Program-made: the position numbers and the translations under genes
Shown here: piece by piece, positions 1-7,796 of the stretch
How positions within the stretch are numbered: the first letter of the stretch is position 1
Layout of the letters: every line of letters starts with the position of its first letter
Source: JAWXVE01 sp044425575
Lineage (GTDB): Bacteria; Bacillota; Clostridia; Lachnospirales; Lachnospiraceae
Reading direction: 5' to 3'
NCBI GenBank assembly: GCA_044425575.1
Contig: JAWXVE010000066.1
Location: forward strand, 1 to 12,458
Length of the DNA stretch: 12,458 nt
Notes under the pieces: model-generated
What the model was told of the DNA's origin: nothing
What the model saw: the letters and a program-made list of their open reading frames with translations, nothing else
Databases searched by the model: none

Positions 1-7
1 TAGTATA

Positions 8-15
8 CTTCCTTT
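8..15 (-). promoter_or_regulatory. Possible ribosome binding site of the next gene, off the left edge
   Basis: Just after the ilvA stop codon the minus strand reads AAAGGAAG and then TATACTA to the window edge. This looks like a Shine-Dalgarno site for a further gene in the same operon whose start would lie a few bases outside the window. The start codon itself is not visible, so this is only suggestive. Confidence 0.3.
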
Positions 16-23
16 ACCATGGA

Positions 24-1235
24 TTAGCGATTTGCTTCCACTATCTTTGGTTGGTAGCCTTCTTGTTCTAATTTAGACAGAATCTGATGCTTATGTTCTG
101 CGCCAAAGGCTTCTAAGGTAATCTGTAATTCTACTGCTACATTTCGATTCGTTGAGATAAATTGATTATGTTCTAATTCAATTACATTTCCATTTTCCTG
201 AGCAATTACGTCAGCTACTCGGCTTAATTCACCTGGCTTATCTGGCAATAAAACAGAAACTGTAAAGATACGGTCACGGAACATAAGGCCTTGTTGTACT
301 ACAGAAGACATGGTAATAATATCCATATTACCGCCACTTAAAATGGCAACGACTTTCTTCCCTGTAACAGGCAATTGCTTTAATGCTGCTACGGTTAATA
401 AGCCTGCATTCTCTACCACCATCTTATGGTTTTCCACCATATCAAGGAAGGCAACTACTAGATCCTTATCTTCTACTGTAATAATTTCATCAACGTTCTC
501 TTTCACATATTCGTATGTTAACGTACCTGGAGTCTTTACTGCCGTACCATCTGCTATGGTATTTACTCCGTCTAAGGTAATCACTTTTCCTTGTTTAATA
601 GATTCTTGCATGCAATTGGCACCTGCTGGTTCTACTCCAATTACGCGAATCTTTGGATTTAACAACTTAGCAAGGGTAGATACGCCTGTAGCTAATCCAC
701 CACCACCAATGGGTACTAGAATATAATCCACGAGAGGTAACTCTTTCACAATTTCCATCGTAATCGTGCCTTGTCCAGTTGCTACTGCTGCATCGTCAAA
801 GGGGTGAATGAAGGTATAACCATGCTGTTCTGCCAACTCATAGGCAAGGGTGCAAGATTCATCGTATACATCTCCATGCAAGATTACTTCTGCTCCATAC
901 CCTTTGGTACGATTCACTTTCATAAGAGGCGTAGTTGTTGGCATAACGATGGTAGCCTTTACACCATATCGCTTTGCTGCATAGGCAACTCCTTGGGCAT
1001 GATTACCTGCCGATGCTGTAACAATCCCCTTCTTACGCTCCTCGTCTGTTAAAGTACTCATTTTATAATAGGCACCTCTTACTTTATAAGCACCTGTTAA
1101 TTGCATATTCTCAGGCTTTAAATATATTTTATTGCCTGTTTGTTCACTTAGGAATTCACTGTAGATCAGCTTAGTCTCAGAAATAACCGATTGTACAATC
1201 TGTGTCGCTTCTTCAAATCGTTCTAATGTTAACAT
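24..1235 (-). CDS. ilvA: Threonine ammonia-lyase (threonine deaminase), medium form with one ACT domain
   Basis: PLP-dependent fold-type II enzyme that converts threonine to 2-oxobutanoate and ammonia, the entry step to isoleucine. The 403-residue product has the catalytic PLP lysine K51 in the stretch TGAYKVRGA, the phosphate-binding/substrate loop SAGNHAQG at 75-82 and the glycine-rich PLP-phosphate loop GGGGL at 177-181. A single C-terminal ACT domain (about 323-403, beginning FTVSVLLPDKPGELSRV) follows. This length and single ACT domain fit the medium form rather than the 514-residue two-ACT biosynthetic IlvA or the ACT-less TdcB. The single ACT domain suggests amino-acid control, but the ligand cannot be read from sequence. 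The ATG overlaps the 3' end of ftsY by 7 nt (ATGTTAA), so translation is probably coupled; its ribosome binding site lies inside ftsY. It is the last operon gene visible here. Confidence 0.93.
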   Translation of the reverse strand: MLTLERFEEATQIVQSVISETKLIYSEFLSEQTGNKIYLKPENMQLTGAYKVRGAYYKMSTLTDEERKKGIVTASAGNHAQGVAYAAKRYGVKATIVMPTTTPLMKVNRTKGYGAEVILHGDVYDESCTLAYELAEQHGYTFIHPFDDAAVATGQGTITMEIVKELPLVDYILVPIGGGGLATGVSTLAKLLNPKIRVIGVEPAGANCMQESIKQGKVITLDGVNTIADGTAVKTPGTLTYEYVKENVDEIITVEDKDLVVAFLDMVENHKMVVENAGLLTVAALKQLPVTGKKVVAILSGGNMDIITMSSVVQQGLMFRDRIFTVSVLLPDKPGELSRVADVIAQENGNVIELEHNQFISTNRNVAVELQITLEAFGAEHKHQILSKLEQEGYQPKIVEANR

Positions 1236-2197
1236 ACGTTTTCCTCTTCTTCCTCTTCTCCCGTGTCATCTCGATCAAATAATGCACGAATAAATTGTCT
1301 GGCATCAAACTTTTGAAGGTCATCAATTTTCTCTCCCACCCCAATATATTTAACAGGTACTTGTAAGTTTGACTGAATAGCTATGGCAATTCCACCCTTA
1401 GCTGTTCCATCCATCTTGGTTAGAATAATACCACTTAGATTGGATACCTCACCAAATTCTTTCGCTTGGTTTAAGGCATTTTGTCCTGTGGATGCATCTA
1501 GTACGACTAGGTTCTCTCGATGGGCATCCGGCATTTCCTTGGCAATAATACGGTCCATCTTACGAAGTTCTTCCATTAAGTTCTTCTTATTGTGTAAGCG
1601 ACCTGCTGTATCACAGATTAAAACGTCTACATTTCTAGCTTTTGCAGCCTGTAATGCATCGTATACAATAGAAGAAGGATCACTCCCCTCCATGCCTGTA
1701 ATCACATCTACTCCTGCACGATTAGACCATTCCACTAATTGTTCCGAAGCAGCAGCACGAAATGTATCTGCGGCAGCTAGTAGCACTTTATTCCCTTTTG
1801 CCTTAAGGTCACTTGCTAGTTTTCCAACGCTCGTTGTTTTGCCTACTCCGTTTACCCCTATTACTAGTATAACAGACTTACGTTGTTCGTATACATAAGA
1901 TGTTTCCTGACCAACCTGCATCTGCTCTTCTAAGGTATTCATAAGAACCTCTCTACATTCTGAGGGTACTTTAATACGTTGTTCCTTTACTTGACGCTTT
2001 AACTCCTCTAAGATGATTTCTGTGGTATGGACTCCCACATCCCCCATAATCAGCACTTCTTCTAATTCTTCATAGAAGTCATCATCAATATCTGTTGCCC
2101 TATTAAAGATGGTATCCATACCTGTTACAATCTGATTTCTCGTCTTAGATAATCCTTCTTTCAAACGACCAAATAAGCTTTTCTTCTCACTACTCAT
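1229..2197 (-). CDS. ftsY: Signal recognition particle receptor FtsY (SRP54-type GTPase)
   Basis: Membrane-associated GTPase that docks ribosome-SRP complexes at the translocon; its partner is Ffh. Numbering from the upstream in-frame TTG at 2206, the helical N domain is about 5-100. The G domain shows GVNGVGKTT (117-125, P-loop), DTFR (147-150), DTAGR (199-203), TKMDG (263-267) and the closing GVGE (289-292). The start is placed at ATG 2197, giving 322 residues. The ribosome binding site AAAGGAG ends directly against the TTG at 2206 and is 9 nt from this ATG. Only a short N-terminal stretch precedes the N domain, with no long acidic A domain like that of E. coli. Instead the protein ends in DDTG, six glutamates and NVC, whose codons carry the ilvA ribosome binding site. 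smc ends 19 nt upstream and ilvA overlaps the end by 7 nt. Confidence 0.95.
   Translation of the reverse strand: MSSEKKSLFGRLKEGLSKTRNQIVTGMDTIFNRATDIDDDFYEELEEVLIMGDVGVHTTEIILEELKRQVKEQRIKVPSECREVLMNTLEEQMQVGQETSYVYEQRKSVILVIGVNGVGKTTSVGKLASDLKAKGNKVLLAAADTFRAAASEQLVEWSNRAGVDVITGMEGSDPSSIVYDALQAAKARNVDVLICDTAGRLHNKKNLMEELRKMDRIIAKEMPDAHRENLVVLDASTGQNALNQAKEFGEVSNLSGIILTKMDGTAKGGIAIAIQSNLQVPVKYIGVGEKIDDLQKFDARQFIRALFDRDDTGEEEEEENVC
1242..1247 (-). promoter_or_regulatory. ilvA ribosome binding site embedded in the FtsY acidic tail codons
   Basis: The minus strand reads AAGAGGA followed by AAACGT and the ilvA ATG, so GAGG sits 7 nt from the start. These bases are the GAA/GAG codons of the run of glutamates at the C-terminus of FtsY. 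The same bases therefore encode an acidic tail and provide the Shine-Dalgarno site for the next gene. Confidence 0.7.
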
Positions 2198-2206
2198 ATG
2201 TGCCAA

Positions 2207-2213
2207 CTCCTTT
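2207..2213 (-). promoter_or_regulatory. ftsY ribosome binding site that decides the start codon
   Basis: The minus strand reads AAAGGAG, then TTGGCACAT, then ATG. The Shine-Dalgarno site touches the TTG at 2206, leaving no spacer, but is 9 nt from the ATG at 2197. This makes the ATG the start. The site lies in the short gap after the smc stop codon (TAG, 2219-2217). Confidence 0.85.
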
Positions 2214-2216
2214 ATT

Positions 2217-5200
2217 CTAACCGCTTAATTGCTTATCAATTAAATCAACGCTAACTAGTGCAGATACACCTTTTTCTTGCATAGTAATACCATAGAGGCG
2301 GTCTGCTTTCTCCATGGTACCACGCCTATGGGTAATCACAATGAATTGCGTGTTTTTCGTTAATTTACTTAAATACTTGGCAAATCGTGCCACATTATTC
2401 TCATCTAAGGCTGCTTCTATCTCATCTAGCAGGCAAAATGGTGATGGTTTCAAGTTCTGAATAGCAAAGAGTAACGCAATGGCTGCTAGTGCTTTTTCCC
2501 CACCTGATAATTGCATCATATTCTGCAATTTCTTTCCTGGTGGTTGGGCAATAATCTTAATCCCTGCCTCTAATACATCTTCCTCTTCCATTAATTCTAG
2601 GGTTCCCTTTCCACCGCCAAATAATTCCTTGAATACATGGTCAAATTCCTTGGCTATTTCCTGAAACTTTTCGTTAAATTGCTTTCTCATAGAGGAGTCT
2701 AGTTCTTGAATAATACCAATTAGTACTTCTTCTGCTTCTACTAAATCATCGTGTTGCACTCTTAAGAAGTCATAACGTTCTAATACATTTTTATAATCTT
2801 CTATGGCATTAATATTTACTACACCAAGCCCCTTTATTTGTTCTTTTAGAGAAGCTACTTCTCGTTTCATCTTAGACAAATCGGTCATAGATTCATCGCG
2901 AAGAGTAGCTGCATCTGATAGAGTAATCTCATACTCGTCCCACATATAATGAATCTGACCAGACATGGATTCTTCGAACTTCTCCTTTTGGGCTTGTAGA
3001 CGATAGACTTCTTTATCTAACAAGGAAATCTGATTTGCCATTTCTTCCCTACGTTCAAAGAATTGCTTTTGTTTGGCTGACAAAGTTTCTTTTAACTCAC
3101 TCTTTTTCTCTAGTGTAATTTGTGCATCTGACTTAGAGGCATCTGATGCAATAAGAGTCTTTTTGATTGCTTCAATATTTTGCTGTTTGTAGGCATAAGA
3201 TTCTTCACTAGCTAGAAGTGCTTCATTTGTCTGATTGAGTTCCTCTAATAGAATCTCTAATTCCCCTTGAATACGATTTACATTTTCTTGTTGGAAGCCT
3301 TGCTTTTGTACCATGCTTTCCACTTGTATATCTTGTTCCGAAACAGCAGCACTTTGCTTACTTTCTTCCACACGCTTTTCTTCTAGAAAGACTAGTCGTC
3401 CTTGAATATTACTTTCATATTCTTTCTCTAATTGTTGCGACTGTTCTAATTCCTTAAGAAGTTCATCCTTTTCCCCGTGCCAGTGAATTAATTGCTCTGC
3501 GATTTCTCCTCGTTCTTTTTCAAGATCTAAGAAACCTTGTACCACTTCGTTCTTGCGCTCACGTTCTTTATTTAGATTCATTCGAGTAGTATTTTGTGCA
3601 ATATATTGTCTCTGAATTTCTTTCTTAGACTCTTCTAATGCAATCCGCAGCTTTCCTCTTTCTTCTTTGCTACTTGTAATCTTTTGATTGTAATCGTCTA
3701 CTCTTTTTCCTGCATCTTGTACAGCCTTCTCTAGTTCTGCTAATTCACGTTTTCGACTAAGTAAGTTACTGGCATTCTTATACGTACCACCACTAATTGC
3801 ACCGCCTGGCACAAGAAGTTCTCCTTCTAGAGTAACCATTCGAATAGAGTACTTATACTTCTTGGCAATCGGAAGTGCGTGCTCCATAGTGTCAACTACT
3901 ACAATCCGTCCAAGCATTGCAGTGGCAACATTTATATAAGCTGTGTCTACCTGAACTAGCTCATGAGCCATACCTAGAACACCTTTTTCTGTAAGAATCT
4001 CTTTCTCCCCTAGCTTCTTTGGGTTTTGAATGCTCGTAAGAGGCAGAAATGTAGCACGTCCATATTTGTGCTTCTTTAAATATGCGATCATCTCTTTCGC
4101 TGTATTTTCTTCTCTGGTTACAATGTTTTGTATATTACCACCAAGAGCTGTTTCAATAGCTACTTCATATCGTTGTTCCACTTGAATAATATCAGCTACT
4201 ACACCAATTAGTCCTTTTCGTTCTCCTTTACATTCCATCACTCGCTTTACGCTAGCTCCATACCCTTCGTAACGCTCATTTAAGTTGGAAATTGCTTGAA
4301 GCTTAGAGTGGGCAGCATGGTAATTCTTCTGCTGCTCTTGTAACTTCTCATCTGTTTTGCGAAGTTCTTCTCGTATTTCATATAACCGCGTATCCATAGC
4401 CTTCTGTTCTACTTGGTGCGTGGCGATATTCTGGGTAATAGTTTGAAATTCTTCTTCTAAACTACAAATCATCTCATCCTGATGTTGTTCATCTGATTTC
4501 GCACTTAACAATTTTGCATCTAACTGTGCATTGCGGATGGTTACTTGCTCCAAAGAAGAATCATTTCGAGCCATACGTGCCTTAATAGTTGCTCTCTCAT
4601 TTAACAACTCCATCATATTGTTTTTACAAGTTTCAATATAGGCGTTATGTTCCTCAATGGCTGTTTGTATGGTGAGTAAATCTTCCCTTACTTGTTCCTT
4701 CTTCTCAAGTAACTGGGATAACGTTTGATCAATTTCTTCTTTTTTCTGTAAAGTTTCTGCTTTTTCCCCTTCTTTTCCTCCAATTTGTTCTTGCACATAA
4801 GTTAATCTTGTATGTAAATGTGCTTCATTTTCTTGGATGGATTTCATCTGTTCCTTTAGGACATTAACCTCTCCCTCTAACTTACCTCTTGTAAGGGCAG
4901 AATCTGTTAAAGCAGACCTAGCCTCTTCAATTTCAACTTCTAAGGATTCTAAGGTGCCGGCTACTTCCTCATACTCTTCCTTAATACGCTCTAAAGTATT
5001 ATTGGAAATGTTATAATCATCTGAAGCAATTTTATGCTTAATGGTTACCTCGTCTAATTGACCTTTTGTCTTTTCATTTTCTAATAGAAACTTATTGACA
5101 TCATAGAATTTTAATGCTTCTTTCTTTTTAGGAATAATTTTGCCACTTCTGCTTGTTTTTCTAGAGGATCCACTTGTTTTTCTAATTCTGCTAAAATATC

Positions 5201-5776
5201 TTTTACACGAATCAGGTTCTGCTTTTCCTCTTCTAACTTCTTAGAAGCTGTAATCTTTCTTCGCTTAAACTTAACAATACCAGCGGCTTCGTCAAATAAT
5301 TCTCTCCGTTCCTCTGGCTTTCCACTTAATATTTTATCAATTTGTCCTTGGCCGATAATGGAATATCCTTCTTTCCCAATTCCAGTGTCGTAGAACAGTT
5401 CATTTACATCCTTTAGGCGACAAACATGTCCATTGAGTAAATATTCACTTTCTCCAGAACGGTAGATTCTCCTAGCAATCTTCACTTCATTATAATCAAT
5501 AGCAAGTTCATGATCACTATTATCAAGTGTAATGGCCACATACGCATATCCCACAGGCTTTCGATTCTCAGTTCCAGAAAAGATAACATCTTGCATAGAT
5601 GCACCACGTAATTGCTTAATCCGCTGTTCCCCAAGGACCCATCTGACTGCATCGGCAACATTACTCTTTCCACTACCATTCGGTCCTACAATACCCGTAA
5701 TTCCATTATGAAATTGAAAATTGATTTTATTGGCAAATGATTTAAACCCATGCACTTCTATGCTTTTTAAATACAT
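2217..5776 (-). pseudogene. smc: Chromosome segregation ATPase SMC, reading frame broken by a one-base shift
   Basis: Structural maintenance of chromosomes protein, the core of the bacterial condensin-like SMC-ScpAB complex. The first frame (5776 to 5111, 221 residues) holds the N-terminal ATPase half with Walker A GPNGSGKSN (31-39). The second frame holds the coiled coils, the hinge (about 515-665 of the restored protein), the ABC signature LSGGE (1090-1094), Walker B with LLDE (D1118, E1119) and the D-loop ALDE. The second frame is open from 5150 onward, well upstream of its first ATG at 4847, and that stretch is typical SMC coiled coil. Adding one A to the A5 run at 5129-5125 joins the frames with no residue lost (AEVAKLFLK-KKEALKFYDVN) and gives exactly 1186 residues, the length of B. 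subtilis SMC. No other damage was seen. smc begins 12 nt after rnc; its weak ribosome binding site AGGA overlaps the rnc stop. A sequencing or assembly indel is the simplest explanation; a real mutation is possible. Confidence 0.93.
5125..5129 (-). other. Frameshift site in smc: A5 homopolymer, apparently one A short
   Basis: The coding strand reads CTA AAA AGA in the upstream frame and CCT AAA AAG AAA GAA in the downstream frame. With six rather than five A's, the codons become CTA AAA AAG AAA GAA and translation continues as LKKKEALK in the second frame. In the present sequence the upstream frame stops six codons after the run (TAA, 5113-5111). Confidence 0.9.
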
Positions 5777-5788
5777 GCTGTTCTCTTC

Positions 5789-6505
5789 CTAACTTTTCTT
5801 TGTCTTAACCTGATTCTTAAACATTTTAATCGCTTGATAAGCTGCATTTTGTTCTGCGCTCTTCTTGTTCTTACCCGTACCTCTACCTACGATGTTCTCT
5901 TCTAATATGACTTCTATTGTAAAAATTTTGTCATGTTCTGGGCCAGACTCATCTACTAGACGGTAGGTAACTGGTGGCTTTCCTTTTGCCTGTACGAACT
6001 CTTGCAACGAGGACTTACTATCGTAGAATAACTTCTTATCTTCTAAATCCGATAAAATATTGCGGTGAATAAACTGTTTCGCTTCTTCAAAATTGCTATC
6101 TAGAAAAATGGCACCAATAATGGCTTCCATACAATCCGACAAAATGGAATCTCGTTCACGTCCTCCTGTTTGCTGTTCCCCTTTTCCCAAATAAATGTAC
6201 TGTCCAATGTGTAATTCTCTGGCACAAAAAGCAAGTGCTGGTTCACACACATAGGTAGAGCGTAATTTTGTCATTTCCCCTTCTAAATATGCATCTGATT
6301 CTAAGTATAAATATTCACTTGATACTAACTCTAACACTGCATCTCCTAGGAATTCAATTCGCTCATAATCTTTCACCTGACGAATTCGCTTCTCATTGGC
6401 ATAAGAGCTATGAGTTAATGCTTGCTTTAGCAAATCTATGTTTTTGAATTGATACTCTATAGTCTGTTGGAGTTGTTGTAACTTATCTGCTTCATTCATA
6501 TTCAT
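5789..6505 (-). CDS. rnc: Ribonuclease III
   Basis: Double-strand-specific endoribonuclease that processes rRNA precursors and mRNA. The 238-residue product has the family signature ERIEFLGDAV at 48-57. All four catalytic acidic residues are present: E48, E51 and D55 in the signature, then D124 and E127 in ILSDCMEAIIGAIFLD. The C-terminal double-stranded RNA-binding domain spans about 163-231, beginning DSKSSLQEFVQAKG and ending with a GKNKKSAEQNAA motif. The ATG directly follows the plsX stop (TAG-ATG, no gap), and its ribosome binding site AAGGA lies inside the last plsX codons, 9 nt upstream. A second in-frame ATG two codons later is possible but is farther from that site. smc follows after 12 nt. 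The close packing with plsX and smc is common in Bacillota. Confidence 0.96.
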   Translation of the reverse strand: MNMNEADKLQQLQQTIEYQFKNIDLLKQALTHSSYANEKRIRQVKDYERIEFLGDAVLELVSSEYLYLESDAYLEGEMTKLRSTYVCEPALAFCARELHIGQYIYLGKGEQQTGGRERDSILSDCMEAIIGAIFLDSNFEEAKQFIHRNILSDLEDKKLFYDSKSSLQEFVQAKGKPPVTYRLVDESGPEHDKIFTIEVILEENIVGRGTGKNKKSAEQNAAYQAIKMFKNQVKTKKS

Positions 6506-7525
6506 CTATTTCGTTCCTTCTTCTCTTGCAAATGCTTGTGTAATCTTCTCTACCATACCTTCCTTTTGGAATGTAGCACATTGTAGAATGGAATTCTTAA
6601 TCTCTGCTGATTTAGAGCTTCCATGAGTTTTCACCACCAATCCCTTTAATCCTAGAAGTGGTGCTCCTCCATATTGGTCTAAATCAAATGTCTTTAATGT
6701 TTCCTTCAAAGCAGGTTTTACTAATAGTGCACCTATTTTACTACGTACATTTGAAAGCATTCCTTGCTTTATCTTTCGTAGCAACATAAGACCTACCCCT
6801 TCGTATAATTTTAAGATTACATTCCCTACAAAAGCTTCGCATACAATCACATCTGCCATGCCTGATGGAATTTCTCTCGCTTCGACACTTCCAATAAAGT
6901 TAAGGTCATTACATTCTTTTAACAATGGAAAAGTTTCTTTCACAAGTGCATTTCCCTTTTCTTCTTCTGCACCATTATTCACAATTCCCACTGATGGGTT
7001 ATCAATACCCACTACATATTTCATATAAATAGAACCCATTTTTGCAAATTGTACTAGATGGGATGGTCTAGCATCTACATTGGCTCCACAATCAATTAAA
7101 AGGGATGCGCCATTTTCAGTAGGAATTAGCGGTGCAAGCGGGGGACGCTCTACTCCCTTAATACGACCTACAATTACTTGACCTCCTACTAATACGGCCC
7201 CTGTACTTCCTGCTGATACAAATCCATCACAAGTACCTTCCTTTACTAAAGTAAGTCCTCTCACAATAGAAGAATCTTTCTTCTTACGAATGGCCATAAC
7301 TGGGGATTCTGCTGTGTCTATGATTTCTCTTGCATCTACTACTATTACACGTTTTTCATCATATGTATGCTCTTTTAATGCTTCTAGAATGACTTCTTGT
7401 TGTCCTACAAGTGTCACATGGACACCACTATCCTGGTTCACTGCTTCAATGGCACCTTTAATTGGTTCTAAGGGAGCATTGTCACCTCCCATTACATCAA
7501 CTGCTACATTTACACGATTTTCCAT
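6506..7525 (-). CDS. plsX: Phosphate acyltransferase PlsX
   Basis: Converts acyl-ACP and phosphate to acyl-phosphate, the acyl donor for PlsY in the first step of phospholipid synthesis; a peripheral membrane enzyme. The 339-residue length is normal. Family landmarks are the N-terminal VDVMGGDNAP (9-18), VSAGSTGA (103-110), DCGANVD (145-151), EEEKGN (187-192), AFVGN (231-235), YGGAPLLG (285-292) and HGSSK (301-305). The start is ATG with GAGGG 4 nt upstream, a slightly short spacing. It is the first gene of the minus-strand operon, with its own promoter and a hairpin-capable leader. rpmF, often upstream of plsX in Bacillota, is not adjacent; the upstream neighbour is a divergent signalling operon. 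No acpP lies between plsX and rnc. Confidence 0.96.
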   Translation of the reverse strand: MENRVNVAVDVMGGDNAPLEPIKGAIEAVNQDSGVHVTLVGQQEVILEALKEHTYDEKRVIVVDAREIIDTAESPVMAIRKKKDSSIVRGLTLVKEGTCDGFVSAGSTGAVLVGGQVIVGRIKGVERPPLAPLIPTENGASLLIDCGANVDARPSHLVQFAKMGSIYMKYVVGIDNPSVGIVNNGAEEEKGNALVKETFPLLKECNDLNFIGSVEAREIPSGMADVIVCEAFVGNVILKLYEGVGLMLLRKIKQGMLSNVRSKIGALLVKPALKETLKTFDLDQYGGAPLLGLKGLVVKTHGSSKSAEIKNSILQCATFQKEGMVEKITQAFAREEGTK

Positions 7526-7575
7526 GATTCCCTCACATTCTAACTAATAACCAATTCCATTACCATTTTGCATCC

Positions 7576-7614
7576 TATCCATTTTCAAAAACAATAAATA
7601 TAGAAAATGGCATA
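7576..7614 (-). repeat. Inverted repeat at the start of the plsX leader
   Basis: CCATTTTC at 7579-7586 and GAAAATGG at 7603-7610 are perfect 8-bp complements around a 16-nt loop. TAT at 7576-7578 can pair with ATA at 7612-7614 if C7611 bulges. The predicted plsX transcription start falls at the outer end of this repeat, so the mRNA could begin with a hairpin, or the repeat could be a protein-binding operator. A third CCATTTT copy lies at 7563-7569. It does not resemble the FapR operator as I remember it. Confidence 0.45.
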
Positions 7615-7621
7615 TACATTA

Positions 7622-7650
7622 ACTATACAAGAGCTATGTTAGAATTGCAA
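7622..7650 (-). promoter_or_regulatory. Probable sigma-A promoter of the plsX-rnc-smc-ftsY-ilvA operon
   Basis: The minus strand has TTGCAA at 7650-7645 and TATAGT at 7627-7622, separated by exactly 17 bp (4/6 and 5/6 matches to the -35 and -10 consensus). The predicted transcription start is near 7614, giving a leader of about 90 nt before the plsX ATG. Confidence 0.6.
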
Positions 7651-7729
7651 GGAAAAATTGCTCTGCACAGATTTTTTGAGATATTTATAGAAAAATATTA
7701 TATATTTATCACAAAATTTAACATTTTAA

Positions 7730-7758
7730 TTGAAATTATATGGTATTAATTGTATAAT
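7730..7758 (+). promoter_or_regulatory. Sigma-A promoter of the CheX-like/CheY-like operon
   Basis: TTGAAA at 7730-7735 and a perfect TATAAT at 7753-7758 are separated by 17 bp, with AT-rich sequence upstream. The transcription start should fall near 7765, giving a short leader of about 32 nt. It contains AAAGGAG at 7782-7788, 8 nt before the ATG. Confidence 0.8.
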
Positions 7759-7796
7759 ATACATAGTTATGAAAACACACAAAAGGAGTATCGTAT

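Larger units (their letters stand above)
7526..7796. other. Divergent intergenic region between plsX and the CheX-like gene
   Basis: This 271-nt AT-rich stretch holds the plus-strand promoter (7730-7758), the minus-strand promoter (7650-7622) and the inverted repeat at 7576-7614. An AATTGC direct repeat at 7643-7648 and 7656-7661 overlaps the minus-strand -35 element. No convincing small gene or RNA gene was seen. rpmF and acpP are absent from this region. Confidence 0.7.

Noticed and set aside
310..726. Plus-strand open frames inside ilvA, ftsY, smc, pckA and the aminopeptidase, and minus-strand ones inside smc, the receiver and pckA
   Set aside because: They lie antisense or out of frame within well-recognised genes, lack ribosome binding sites and encode low-complexity protein; they are shadows.
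2204..2206. TTG as the ftsY start codon
   Set aside because: It touches the ribosome binding site with no spacer, while the ATG at 2197 has a normal 9-nt spacer.
5111..5150. Programmed -1 ribosomal frameshifting or transcriptional slippage in smc
   Set aside because: The in-frame codons CTA AAA AGA do not allow good tandem re-pairing, the A5 run is short for slippage, and no downstream stimulatory structure was noticed. A simple one-base indel explains everything.
7526..7660. FapR operator upstream of plsX
   Set aside because: No sequence like the remembered FapR palindrome; the inverted repeat present (CCATTTTC/GAAAATGG) is different.
7697..7702. TATAAT on the minus strand as a -10 element for plsX
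   Set aside because: No acceptable -35 hexamer at 16-18 bp; the pair at 7650/7627 is better spaced.
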